Shown here in pieces: positions 36,201 to 43,546 of a stretch of 43,546 nt of DNA. The notes beneath the pieces are model-generated. The model had not been told where the DNA came from, did not search any database, and worked only from the letters and a program-made list of their open reading frames with translations. This DNA comes from Candidatus Nanopelagicales bacterium (GTDB taxonomy: Bacteria > Actinomycetota > Actinomycetes > S36-B12): assembly GCA_017857705.1 (NCBI GenBank), contig JAFMCP010000008.1:1-43546 (forward strand), given 5' to 3'. How positions within the stretch are numbered: position 1 is the first letter of the stretch; each line of letters opens with the position of its first letter. The position numbers and the translations under genes are program-made.

Positions 36201-38010
36201 AAATATCTTTATCGACCCAAGCCCGGACGCTGCCGTAAGTTTCGAGGAACGAAGGCGATTGGCCATGTTGCCCCGAAGCTCATGGGCGAATTACAACACA
36301 GAATTAATTTCCACCGGGGGCGGAGTTTTCTCCCGAAGTGCAAAAAATATAGTTCTCGGTCAGGAAATTAAAGATGCCCTTGATTTTGATCTGGATTCAG
36401 GTTCATGCACGCCCGACCAACTCATAAATGCGATTCTGAAAGCTCCAGCCCAGTTGTTGTGGAATGGCGGAATTGGAACTTATGTAAAAGCCAGTACTGA
36501 AACGAATGTTGAAGTGGGTGACAAAACGAATGATGCAATTCGGGTAAACGGTTGTGAGTTGCGAGTCCAAGTGATCGGTGAGGGGGGAAACCTTGGCCTG
36601 ACTCAACTTGGGCGAGTTGAGTCTGCTCGAAACGGTGTGAGACTAAATACCGATGCAATTGACAACTCCGCGGGGGTGGATACCTCTGATCATGAAGTCA
36701 ATCTGAAAATTTTGCTGGCTCCATTAGTGGCGAGTACTGCGTTAACACTGAAAAAGCGTGATGATCTCCTGCGTAGCATGACTGAGTCCGTCTCGGGGTT
36801 GGTCTTAGCCGATAATTTCAATCAAAATGTGGTGCTCTCGAACGCTCGTGCTGGAGCTGCGAGATTGATTCCGGTGCACCAAAGAATGATTCGTGAACTG
36901 GAACGCCAGGAATTAATGAGTCGAGCACTCGAGTATCTGCCCGACGATGCGGACTTGGAATTAAGGCGGATGGCCGGGGAGGGACTCACCTCGCCGGAAT
37001 TAGCAGTGCTGTTGTCCTACGCCAAAATTGATGTGACACAACAACTCAATGCTGTCGGCCTAGGCAAGGATCCTTGGTGCGATCAGATCGTGATCGAATA
37101 CTTCCCGAAAGAAATCCAGGAAATCTATCGCGAGGAAATCAAGGCGCATCCGCTGCGCTCAGAAATCGCAAACACCATGATGGCGAATGAATTGATCAAT
37201 ATTGGTGGCATCAGCTTCGTTTTTCGAGCGGTTGAGGAGACGGGGGCGAATACGGTTGAGGTTGTCAAAGCCGCATTCGCCGCCATGGAAGTCTTCGGAA
37301 TCAGGAACTTGTGGCGCTGGATCAATACACTTCCTGAGGAAGTACCCGCGAGTGCACGAACCGTGCTTCATTTAGAGGTTCGACGCCTCCTCGATCGATC
37401 TGCTCGTTGGTTTTTGCAAAATCGGGGCGCAGGGATTGAGGTAGAAGCAGAGATTTCCACTTTCGTCGAAAGCGTCGCACAGTACGCAAGGGGTGTGCCA
37501 CGCGCCTTGCAGGGTCAGGACTCCGAACGATTTGAAAGGCTGTCGCAGAGGTTCATTGACGCGGGGGCGCCAAAGGACCTGGCCGACCGTGCGGCAAGTG
37601 GACTTGATGTGTTCTCTCTTCTTGACATCACCAAGTTGGCCATCTCCCTTGAGGCCGAAATGAGTGATGTGATTGGACTCTATTTCGCCCTTTCCGAGCG
37701 TTTCGATATCGATCGGTTACTCGTCCGGATCTCGAGCCTCCCACGGGGGGATCGCTGGACTTCCCTAGCGCGTCAGGCTCTGCGATCAGATCTATATTCG
37801 GTGATAGCCGAATTAACGGGCCGTGTTTATCGAGCAACCGAGGGTGGAGAGGTGTCGACACGGATCAGTCAATGGGAGGAGCAGCGCACCGAGGGAGTTA
37901 CCCGGACGAGAGCCACACTCGACGAAATCCTGCAGGTAGAGGAAGTGGATTTGGCGACTTTGTCAGTTGGACTCAGAGTCCTACGAAATTTGGTTGCTCA
38001 AGCAGTATGA
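33247..38010 (+). CDS. gdh: NAD-specific glutamate dehydrogenase, large (180-kDa) type
   Basis: A 1587-residue enzyme, the full size of the large NAD-GDH class. It deaminates glutamate to 2-oxoglutarate and ammonia, mainly for catabolism. The N-terminal half holds ACT-like regulatory regions; the catalytic core has GLRWSDRREDFRTEILGL, PVGAKGGFFAKR (Lys822), and the nucleotide-binding VIGEGGNLGLTQLGR. A helical C-terminal domain follows. The GTG at 33247 directly follows AGGGGG. The stop overlaps the rhodanese start as ATGA. In mycobacteria this enzyme class is controlled by GarA; no phosphopeptide-binding gene is visible here. Confidence 0.95.
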   Translation: MSSPTASVPDFLPSVAQQIFRDQSSADLGFEPNDPIAMEQAADMVAWANIRRNGLHGETLVRAWTPDQPGASYSVVEIVTDDMPFLVDSVTSELTREGRAIQLVAHPLFAVTRDEMHRLTAVHELDINEIKKGMTSESWMRIHVERNFISDNLEEVVSGVERVLEDVRKCVNDWTPMRSKAIEVSGDLRRVPPSGIDPTELEEAIALLEWLTQDSFTFIGYREYDLVEQDGEDILRPVPGSGLGVLRQKADEKISKSFAILPPAVRAKAREKTVLVLSKANSRSTVHRPAYLDYVGVKKFDSFGNVVGERRFLGLFAARAYSDRIIDIPVLRAKYQKIERSLDFVARSHSAKDLEEFLDTYPRDEVFQIDVDQLTQIARSVLQLQERRQTKLYIRYDPYERFISALVYFPRDRYTTAVRLRLEAILRDAFGGISVDYTARVSESVLARLHYVIHMPSGVEILRPDLGELEARLAAASRSWVDEFQSLALAGGNSNLIPVYANAFPESYKEDCDPSVGVSDSLVIEKLEPGELALELYAPVVSDSRELRFKVTQVGPAMPLTKILPILERLGVEVLDEHPYEITRNDRAIAWILDFGLVLPKGEIYCADTLFTRFELAFDAAWHGRIASDSFNALVTRAGLTWQDAQLIRAYARYMRQIGSTFGQGYIETVILENSEITRLLIEFFRVRFDPAFTGDRDSESNTAREQFEEFLALVPSLDHDRILRLFWSLFEATVRTNCFTDAQTLAFKLVPNMIAEIPLPKPAHEVWVYSPRVEGVHLRFGGVARGGLRWSDRREDFRTEILGLVKAQEVKNAVIVPVGAKGGFFAKRLPDPSIDREAWLNEGICAYQDFIRALLSLTDNIVDSVVTPPINVVRHDLDDPYLVVAADKGTASFSDIANAISVEENFWLGDAFASGGSAGYDHKSMAITARGAWESVRRHFFEMDIDTQRQEFTVIGIGDMSGDVFGNGMLLSEHIKLIAAFDHRNIFIDPSPDAAVSFEERRRLAMLPRSSWANYNTELISTGGGVFSRSAKNIVLGQEIKDALDFDLDSGSCTPDQLINAILKAPAQLLWNGGIGTYVKASTETNVEVGDKTNDAIRVNGCELRVQVIGEGGNLGLTQLGRVESARNGVRLNTDAIDNSAGVDTSDHEVNLKILLAPLVASTALTLKKRDDLLRSMTESVSGLVLADNFNQNVVLSNARAGAARLIPVHQRMIRELERQELMSRALEYLPDDADLELRRMAGEGLTSPELAVLLSYAKIDVTQQLNAVGLGKDPWCDQIVIEYFPKEIQEIYREEIKAHPLRSEIANTMMANELINIGGISFVFRAVEETGANTVEVVKAAFAAMEVFGIRNLWRWINTLPEEVPASARTVLHLEVRRLLDRSARWFLQNRGAGIEVEAEISTFVESVAQYARGVPRALQGQDSERFERLSQRFIDAGAPKDLADRAASGLDVFSLLDITKLAISLEAEMSDVIGLYFALSERFDIDRLLVRISSLPRGDRWTSLARQALRSDLYSVIAELTGRVYRATEGGEVSTRISQWEEQRTEGVTRTRATLDEILQVEEVDLATLSVGLRVLRNLVAQAV

Positions 38011-38321
38011 GTTCGGACACCGTGACCCGTGAGCAATTAGTGGAATTATTACGCTTGCGCGAGCGTGGGGAGAGCGAATTCACTTTGATTGATATTCGGG
38101 AGGAGTACGAACTGTTTCACGGATATATTCCAGGTGCAATTAATGCTCCCCTGTCAACTTTTGATACGGACAGACTGGAGGGGGACGTTATCTTATATTG
38201 CCAAGCAGGGATTCGTTCTGAGTATTTGCTACATGAACTCGCGGCACAAGGTTTCTTGGGAATCAAGCATTACATTGGCGGTTACCTAGACTGGGTGAAT
38301 CGATCCTCAGATTGTTCCTAG
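38007..38321 (+). CDS. Single-domain rhodanese-like sulfurtransferase
   Basis: A 104-residue protein with the rhodanese fold: FTLIDIREEYELFHGYIPGAIN (opening strand and the CH2A-like segment) and the active loop CQAGIRS with Cys65 as the persulfide nucleophile. The length matches free-standing GlpE/PspE-like proteins. The ATG at 38007 overlaps the gdh stop (ATGA), so expression is linked to glutamate catabolism. The sulfur acceptor is unknown. Its TAG shares CTAG with the stop of the convergent membrane-protein gene. Confidence 0.92.
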   Translation: MSSDTVTREQLVELLRLRERGESEFTLIDIREEYELFHGYIPGAINAPLSTFDTDRLEGDVILYCQAGIRSEYLLHELAAQGFLGIKHYIGGYLDWVNRSSDCS

Positions 38322-40777
38322 AGCAGGTTCTTCCTAGTGAGATAGGTGAAGGACCAGTAGCCGGGAATTGTGGGTAGCCAGAAAGTAACCAAGCGGAAAA
38401 GTAATACCGCGGAAACGGCTAAACCGGCATCAAGACCAGCGGCGGTAAGGCCTGCAGCAAGGGCAGCTTCAACCGCTCCAAGCCCGCCCGGAGTCGGAGC
38501 AGCCTGACCGATCGTTGCACCGGCTAGGTAAACGACCGCTACCACCGCGATACTGAGATTCCCGTCGAAGGCCGTGACACAGGCGAAGAGCACGGCGATG
38601 TAAGCCAAGTTGAGAAGAACAATCCCACCGATACCCTCAAGTAACTTGGTTGGCCGTTGAGCAATCGTCACTAGTCGAGGAATCACTTCCTTAATGAGAG
38701 GTCCGATCCTTTTGCCAATCTCACGTCGTACGGCCGGAACGGCGAGCAGGGCCAGAAGGATCACCGCCACCGCGGTAACTCCCACCACTGCCCAAAGCGG
38801 TGGATCAAACGTGAAGTCTGCTTGGGTTCCTGCGGCGATACCAAATCCGAGAAGCAAGAGAATGTGGGTGGCGAATGCCGCAACTTGGGAAACCCCCACG
38901 CTGGCTGCGGCGAGGGCCGGGTGCAGCCCTGATTTTTGCAGGAAACGAACATTAATTGCGATTGCGCCCAATGTTGGTGGTGACACCAAAGTAGCGAAAT
39001 CGCCGGCCACTTGAGCCAAAACCGTTTTCCCAAATGACAACTTCTCGGGGACAAAACCAGAAAGCGACCAAGCCGCACCGGCATAGGTAATCAAACTAAA
39101 GCCAAGTGCTGCCAGTACCCACGACCAATTGGCGGTGCTAAATAGGGTCGCAAGGTCAACCGAGGTTAGTTGTGACAGTAGGACGTAGCCAGCGATCGTC
39201 CCGACCACGATCATGACCAGAGTTCGAGGCTTTATTCGCTGGAATTGGATTTGCTCGGTGTCTGCATCGGGCCGCAACTCCACGATTGCATCACGCAGAG
39301 CAATAATCATTCCTTTGTGCTTGCGCAATGCCTTGCGGGTGTTAGAAGAAAGAGCAACAGGTTGCAGTGCTGGCAGCGCGCGCGCAATGGCGTCACTGCC
39401 AAGTACCCGCCGAGCAGAGGCGACACTGCGATCAACGGAGGTCAGCATTGCCAGTGAGCACAACAATTCGGCAAGATCCAAACGCATAGCGACATCACTT
39501 GCCGCAATTGAACCTTGATCCATTCCGAGCAACCACGTTGAATTATCCGTCCCGCGTAATAAGTGTCGACCCGACAAAGCGCGGTGACTCATCTGGTGTT
39601 CGTGCAGGGTTCGAATAGCTCTCCATGAACTATCCAACTCACTGTCACTTATGTCTTGAAGTTCATCAAATGGTGTTCCCGCAATGTGTTGGAAAACAAG
39701 TGCAACCGAATCGGGACCAACCTCGGTCGTGAGCAGTAGTCGGGGACTGGGAACACCGGCGGCCTGGGATGCGTAGGCGATAAGTGCCGAGTGTTCAACG
39801 GCCCTACGTAGGTTGAATGCACCCTTACCCGGCTCATCACGCAACCTAAGACTCGTCCAAGCAGCATTGACCAACCCCGCACCTTCAAGGTCTCGGTCCA
39901 GAACACTGATGCGCAGCGTGTCACCATTTCTCGTTGTAGCCGAGTAACGTCGTCCGCGACTAGTGAGGTTGTCGATTCGTAATTCAGTGATCGGGTACCC
40001 ACCACGTTCGAGGGCTGCGGCAACAGCTGCTCCACTGGGTCGGGTGGTTGAGGTTCCTAAGGCGTAACGGGTCAACAGGCCAATCGCCCAACCGACCGCG
40101 AGTGAAAAGCCAATCCCGGCCAAAGCGATCCCAGAACTCAGAACGGTGACCAGAATAAGTGACACAACAACGACGCTAGAGAGCACATTCCAAGGGCGCC
40201 GACCCATCAATCGCGCAACAGTGATGAAGGCCAGAATTCCGCCAAGTATCGGAGCGGTAGAACCACTGGTGCTGTTGGTCGATCCTGCCATTGCGATCAG
40301 CAGTCGAGTGTTGTCCAAGTTGCCAATCACGATTGAGACAACGGAGAGAACTGTGACAGCAAGGAATAGGGCCACAAGTGCATCAAAAAGCTGTCTAAAT
40401 CGCCTGCGGATGATGAGATTGATGGAGCCGGCAATAGGCAGACCCAAGGAACCAATACCGCCAATAACGTTCAGAATCAGGACAATGAGAGAGGGAAGGA
40501 GTGCCACGCCGCCTTCAATATCGGTGTCCAAGCCAGCAGTGGTACTCGTTGCGAAATAGCCGAGCGCGATTGTCCCTGCGGCCAGCGCAATCGCCACCAC
40601 AAAACGCGCAAGATCAAGTGGGCGACGGATCCTCTTCTTGATCGCTCCGTCGTCGATGATTAAAGGTTTCAGCGGGCTTGGAGGATTCGCGGGTGGGGTG
40701 GTATCTGTCGGGATAAAGGGAATGGGACCGGCAATGGTGAACTCAGTCTCAATTCCTGAATCCGGATGGGAGGCCAC
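38318..40777 (-). CDS. LPG-synthase-TM/flippase-like protein with degenerate kinase domain
   Basis: An 819-residue membrane protein. A Pro-rich N-terminus precedes about six helices (57-240). A soluble domain (about 250-495) has a protein-kinase/APH-like outline, but the catalytic loop reads HRALSGRHLL (398-407), lacking the HRD Asp and the Asn, and the DFG position reads MDQG (419-422), so it is probably a pseudokinase. The C-terminal half (from about 510) is the LPG_synthase_TM (PF03706-type) bundle, with APTPGGLGAVEAAL as its signature. Such proteins move or modify lipids at the membrane. The start is GTG at 40777 with no Shine-Dalgarno sequence. Confidence 0.87.
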   Translation of the reverse strand: MASHPDSGIETEFTIAGPIPFIPTDTTPPANPPSPLKPLIIDDGAIKKRIRRPLDLARFVVAIALAAGTIALGYFATSTTAGLDTDIEGGVALLPSLIVLILNVIGGIGSLGLPIAGSINLIIRRRFRQLFDALVALFLAVTVLSVVSIVIGNLDNTRLLIAMAGSTNSTSGSTAPILGGILAFITVARLMGRRPWNVLSSVVVVSLILVTVLSSGIALAGIGFSLAVGWAIGLLTRYALGTSTTRPSGAAVAAALERGGYPITELRIDNLTSRGRRYSATTRNGDTLRISVLDRDLEGAGLVNAAWTSLRLRDEPGKGAFNLRRAVEHSALIAYASQAAGVPSPRLLLTTEVGPDSVALVFQHIAGTPFDELQDISDSELDSSWRAIRTLHEHQMSHRALSGRHLLRGTDNSTWLLGMDQGSIAASDVAMRLDLAELLCSLAMLTSVDRSVASARRVLGSDAIARALPALQPVALSSNTRKALRKHKGMIIALRDAIVELRPDADTEQIQFQRIKPRTLVMIVVGTIAGYVLLSQLTSVDLATLFSTANWSWVLAALGFSLITYAGAAWSLSGFVPEKLSFGKTVLAQVAGDFATLVSPPTLGAIAINVRFLQKSGLHPALAAASVGVSQVAAFATHILLLLGFGIAAGTQADFTFDPPLWAVVGVTAVAVILLALLAVPAVRREIGKRIGPLIKEVIPRLVTIAQRPTKLLEGIGGIVLLNLAYIAVLFACVTAFDGNLSIAVVAVVYLAGATIGQAAPTPGGLGAVEAALAAGLTAAGLDAGLAVSAVLLFRLVTFWLPTIPGYWSFTYLTRKNLL

Positions 40778-40919
40778 GGGGTGATCGTGTCACAGGGCTA
40801 CCTCTAATACGCAACATGTCTCAGAAATACGCCCCGGCAACATGCTTGGGTAACTATTCGGGTGGATTGTCGCCCGGACTTTGTCAGCCAAGCATGGTCA
40901 GGCATGGTATTGATAGCCC

Positions 40920-43546
40920 ATGCGGTGGGAACTTGATAAAGATTTGAGCGGGCCAGAGGCCATTGTTGCCAATCCTGCACAGCAGTCCGTCATAAATCTT
41001 GACTCCGGCCGTAATTTAGTCATTGGTTCGGCTGGTTCGGGGAAAACGACAACACTTCTCGCTGCCGTAGCCAAAGTTCTTGGCGCGGGAGTGTCACCAG
41101 CCCAAATTCTGATTCTTACCTACGGGAAATTGGCAGTTCGCGACTTTCGCGAGAAATTAGCCGGACAGGTGAATAACACCGTCCTCCCATATATCGGCAC
41201 ATTTCACGCATTGGCCTACTCGATCGTGATGGCAGCACCCGGCGGCAACGATCCCGATTCGCGTGAATTACCAAAACTTCTATCTGGTGCCGAAGAAGAT
41301 GCTCGAATTCGTCACCTGATTGCAGGATTACTTGAAGACTCATCAGCTTTGGGGTCAACGGGCGAATGGCCGGTTTCACTGCGAAGTGCTGCTACTACCC
41401 AAAGTTTCGCCCGGGAAGTGCGCAATGTCATCGCACGGCTGAAGGAACTGCATTTAAGCGGAGCAGACCTCATTGCATTGGGTGAGGAGTTGAATCGGCC
41501 GGAATGGGTCGTCGCAGGGCATATCGCAACCAATGATGCTGAAGTCATGGCATTAGAGAACGTCATGGATTACAACACGCTTCTACTTGAAGCAATTTCC
41601 TTGGCACCACATTCACCAGTGACCTCGCGTATCACTCATATATACGTCGATGAGTATCAAGAAGTTGGCCCACTGCACCGCGAACTCCTTGCCACACTCG
41701 CCCAGAACGCACAGGTGCTGGTTGCCGTGGGTAATCCACATGAAAGTGTTTTTGGTTTTCGAGGATCAGAATCCGACATGGCTACCGGGTTCGCACAGGA
41801 ATTCACCCAGGGAAAAGTCCATGAGCTTAAAGACTGCTGGCGGTTTGGTCCTGAAATCGCCGGTGCGGCTACAGCACCCTTTGGCGCGGGCGCAATGCCT
41901 CAGGTTGGCTACCAAGACTTTTTTGTTGACACGGGTTCGGTGGTCATTAAGAAATACTCGTCACGAAATGCGCGGGCCGCGTTCATAGCCGAAGACATAT
42001 TTGGTGCGCACATGACCGAAAGTGTTCCATGGAAATCCATGGCTGTGATTGGTCGGGCGCGATCAGATATTCCGCTCATCACACGGGCGCTAAATCGTGC
42101 AGGTGTCCCGGTAGTGGTGGGAACCGACGAAATCGCATTGAAAGACGAACCAGCGGTTCAAGTCCTTCTAGGACTCATTTCACTAGCAGTCCGGCCAGAA
42201 CACTGCTCCGCTGCGGACGTCTCCGACCTGTTGACCGGACCGATCTGTGGGTTTGATGCAAGTGAGATGCGCCGACTTGGTCGAATCCTGCGCACATCAC
42301 AACCCAAGGTCAGTTCACCAGAACTGATTCGGGAATTAGTCGTGGGCGCCAACGCTATTCCTGGTCAAATCCCTGGTGAAATTCACGGTGAGTTGGGTGC
42401 CCGGATCAGCGCAATCACCGGACTCATCACGCTTCTTCGAAGTGAGATTGAGAACAACAAACCTGTCACAGACATCTTGTGGACTGCATGGAGCGGTGAC
42501 CCGAAGCACCCCCACGGCTGGCCGCAGCGCCTGCAGCAAGCAGCCCTTTCCCACAGCGCCAGCGCGCATCATGATCTTGATTCCATCATGGCACTTTTTG
42601 ACACGGCAACGCGATTTTCCGACCGAGCCAATGCGGGAATTGACAACTTTCTGAATCAGTTGAAATATCAAAACTTGCCAGCTGAGCCGGTTTCTGCCCG
42701 AGGCCTGCGTGCCGACGCTGTTCAAGTAATGACGGTTCACCAAAGTAAGGGCCGCGAGTGGGATTGCGTGTGGGTGGTGGGACTCGAAGAAGGGATCTGG
42801 CCAAACCTCGTTTCTCGCGGAGGTTTATTGCGAGCCGAGGAAATTGGTCTGGGTCAGGTGATCCCGGGCACGAACCCGGTTGCACTCTTACGTGAGGAAC
42901 GTAATTTGTTTTATGTTGCCAGCACGCGGGCCCGTAAATTATTGACACTGACCTGCATTGATCAAGGTAGTGAAGGTGGAGATCAACCAAGCCGCTTTGT
43001 TCGCGACGTTATCGCGACGGGAATTAGCCCCCACACTGTGAGCGGTTACCCAAAAAACCGTGCAAGTTGGTCGGGGCTTGCGGCAAGCCTTCGAGCGACA
43101 CTCGCAGACCCACTGGCAAGTCCGGCACTTAAATCCACAGCAGGAAATGTGCTCCACGAGATGGGGCCAAGTGTTGGGCCACCCTCTTGGTGGGGGTTGG
43201 CACCGCTGACGCAATCAAGTCGTCCAGTGCGCCCAGTTCACCTGCCAATTCATATGTCAGGAAGTTCATTGGATTTACTGTTGCAATGCCCACTGAAATG
43301 GTTCCTAGACCGGGAGGTCAATGCCCAAGTTTCCCGTGGATCAGCAACAGCATTTGGCAGTATTGTCCATGCGATCGCGGAGTTTGTTGCAAAGGAAGAA
43401 CTAGATCAAGATCAAGCGCACATTCAAGAATTAATCAGCAGTTCTTGGCAGTCCTTAGCCTATGAAGCAGACTGGCAGTCTGAGGCAGACTTGGCCCAGG
43501 CCTATAAGGCGGCCGAGCTTTTCCTTGACTACCACAATCTTTCACC
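40920..43546 (+). CDS. UvrD/RecB-type DNA helicase-nuclease, AdnA/AdnB-like (3' partial)
   Basis: The frame stays open from ATG 40920 to the window end (875 complete codons). Helicase motifs in order: Walker A GSAGSGKTTTL (36-46), DEYQ (244-247), GNPHESVFGFRGSESD (motif III), VHQSKGREWD (motif V, from 606) and EERNLFYVASTRAR (motif VI, from about 659). From about residue 781 (GSSLDLLLQCPLKWFLDREV) a RecB/Cas4-like PD-(D/E)XK nuclease begins, and FGSIVHAIAEF carries its first His/Glu; the rest is outside. This layout fits the actinobacterial AdnAB end-resection enzyme for double-strand breaks. Which subunit it is cannot be settled here. No Shine-Dalgarno sequence precedes the ATG. Confidence 0.9.
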   Translation, partial: MRWELDKDLSGPEAIVANPAQQSVINLDSGRNLVIGSAGSGKTTTLLAAVAKVLGAGVSPAQILILTYGKLAVRDFREKLAGQVNNTVLPYIGTFHALAYSIVMAAPGGNDPDSRELPKLLSGAEEDARIRHLIAGLLEDSSALGSTGEWPVSLRSAATTQSFAREVRNVIARLKELHLSGADLIALGEELNRPEWVVAGHIATNDAEVMALENVMDYNTLLLEAISLAPHSPVTSRITHIYVDEYQEVGPLHRELLATLAQNAQVLVAVGNPHESVFGFRGSESDMATGFAQEFTQGKVHELKDCWRFGPEIAGAATAPFGAGAMPQVGYQDFFVDTGSVVIKKYSSRNARAAFIAEDIFGAHMTESVPWKSMAVIGRARSDIPLITRALNRAGVPVVVGTDEIALKDEPAVQVLLGLISLAVRPEHCSAADVSDLLTGPICGFDASEMRRLGRILRTSQPKVSSPELIRELVVGANAIPGQIPGEIHGELGARISAITGLITLLRSEIENNKPVTDILWTAWSGDPKHPHGWPQRLQQAALSHSASAHHDLDSIMALFDTATRFSDRANAGIDNFLNQLKYQNLPAEPVSARGLRADAVQVMTVHQSKGREWDCVWVVGLEEGIWPNLVSRGGLLRAEEIGLGQVIPGTNPVALLREERNLFYVASTRARKLLTLTCIDQGSEGGDQPSRFVRDVIATGISPHTVSGYPKNRASWSGLAASLRATLADPLASPALKSTAGNVLHEMGPSVGPPSWWGLAPLTQSSRPVRPVHLPIHMSGSSLDLLLQCPLKWFLDREVNAQVSRGSATAFGSIVHAIAEFVAKEELDQDQAHIQELISSSWQSLAYEADWQSEADLAQAYKAAELFLDYHNLS

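Noticed and set aside
1-43546. CRISPR arrays, insertion sequences, tRNA and rRNA genes
   Set aside because: I saw no spaced repeat array, transposase-like protein, terminal inverted repeats or cloverleaf in reading the window, though no structured-RNA scan could be run.

Overview
The window (about 43.5 kb, moderate GC judged by eye) is a dense stretch of actinobacterial chromosome. The evidence is a WhiB-family iron-sulfur regulator, the mtrA-mtrB-lpqB set, a one-protein FbiB and FbiA for coenzyme F420, and actinobacteria-typical proteins of the DUF3499, DUF5719, DUF2505, Rv3235 and TIGR03089 kinds. From memory, the order manC / fbiA-fbiB / whiB / DUF3499 / manB / manA / ahcY / mtrA-mtrB-lpqB / comF / secA follows the Mycobacterium tuberculosis Rv3264-Rv3240 region and its Streptomyces counterpart. 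Many stop/start overlaps and short gaps suggest a streamlined genome, possibly an aquatic lineage. I cannot name a genus.

Layout. 1-3234: C-terminal part of an exported PGRP amidase-SpoIID cell-wall protein. 3239-3892: TIGR03089-like protein. 3965-5041: manC. 5046-7410: fbiA-fbiB operon (minus). 7411-7728: regulatory gap with the whiB promoter. 7729-8013: whiB. 8074-13264: giant GT2 membrane protein, DUF5719 and DUF3499. 13310-15995: manB (with a fused Trm112-like tail) and manA. 15996-16371: ahcY leader that folds by hand into a pseudoknotted element. 16372-17856: ahcY, followed by a strong hairpin. 17987-22134: mtrA-mtrB-lpqB. 22149-22856: comF (minus). 22963-25725: secA. 25722-29475: Rv3235-like protein, a two-domain Sm-like protein, a BldC-like HTH protein, then a SAF/CpaB-like and CpaE/MinD-like pair behind a symmetry-rich control region. 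29368-30225: L,D-transpeptidase (minus). 30231-32680: WS/DGAT-like and patatin-like pair. 32693-33193: DUF2505. 33247-38321: giant NAD-glutamate dehydrogenase plus rhodanese. 38318-40777: flippase-like membrane protein with a degenerate kinase domain. 40920-end: UvrD/RecB-type helicase-nuclease, cut by the window edge.

How the genes work together. ManA, ManB and ManC make GDP-mannose from fructose-6-phosphate. The GT2 protein, the LPG-synthase-type membrane protein, the amidase-SpoIID protein and the L,D-transpeptidase act on or around the envelope. MtrAB-LpqB senses and controls envelope and division state, and SecA exports the secreted players. AhcY recycles S-adenosylhomocysteine. FbiA/FbiB assemble F420.

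Most notable: the amidase-SpoIID fusion, the phosphomannomutase-Trm112 fusion with loss of the usual SIS gene, the ahcY leader RNA candidate, the 27425-27510 nested palindromes with a DnaA-box word, the orphan CpaB/CpaE-like pair, and a 108-nt antisense overlap that covers the L,D-transpeptidase active-site cysteine codon.
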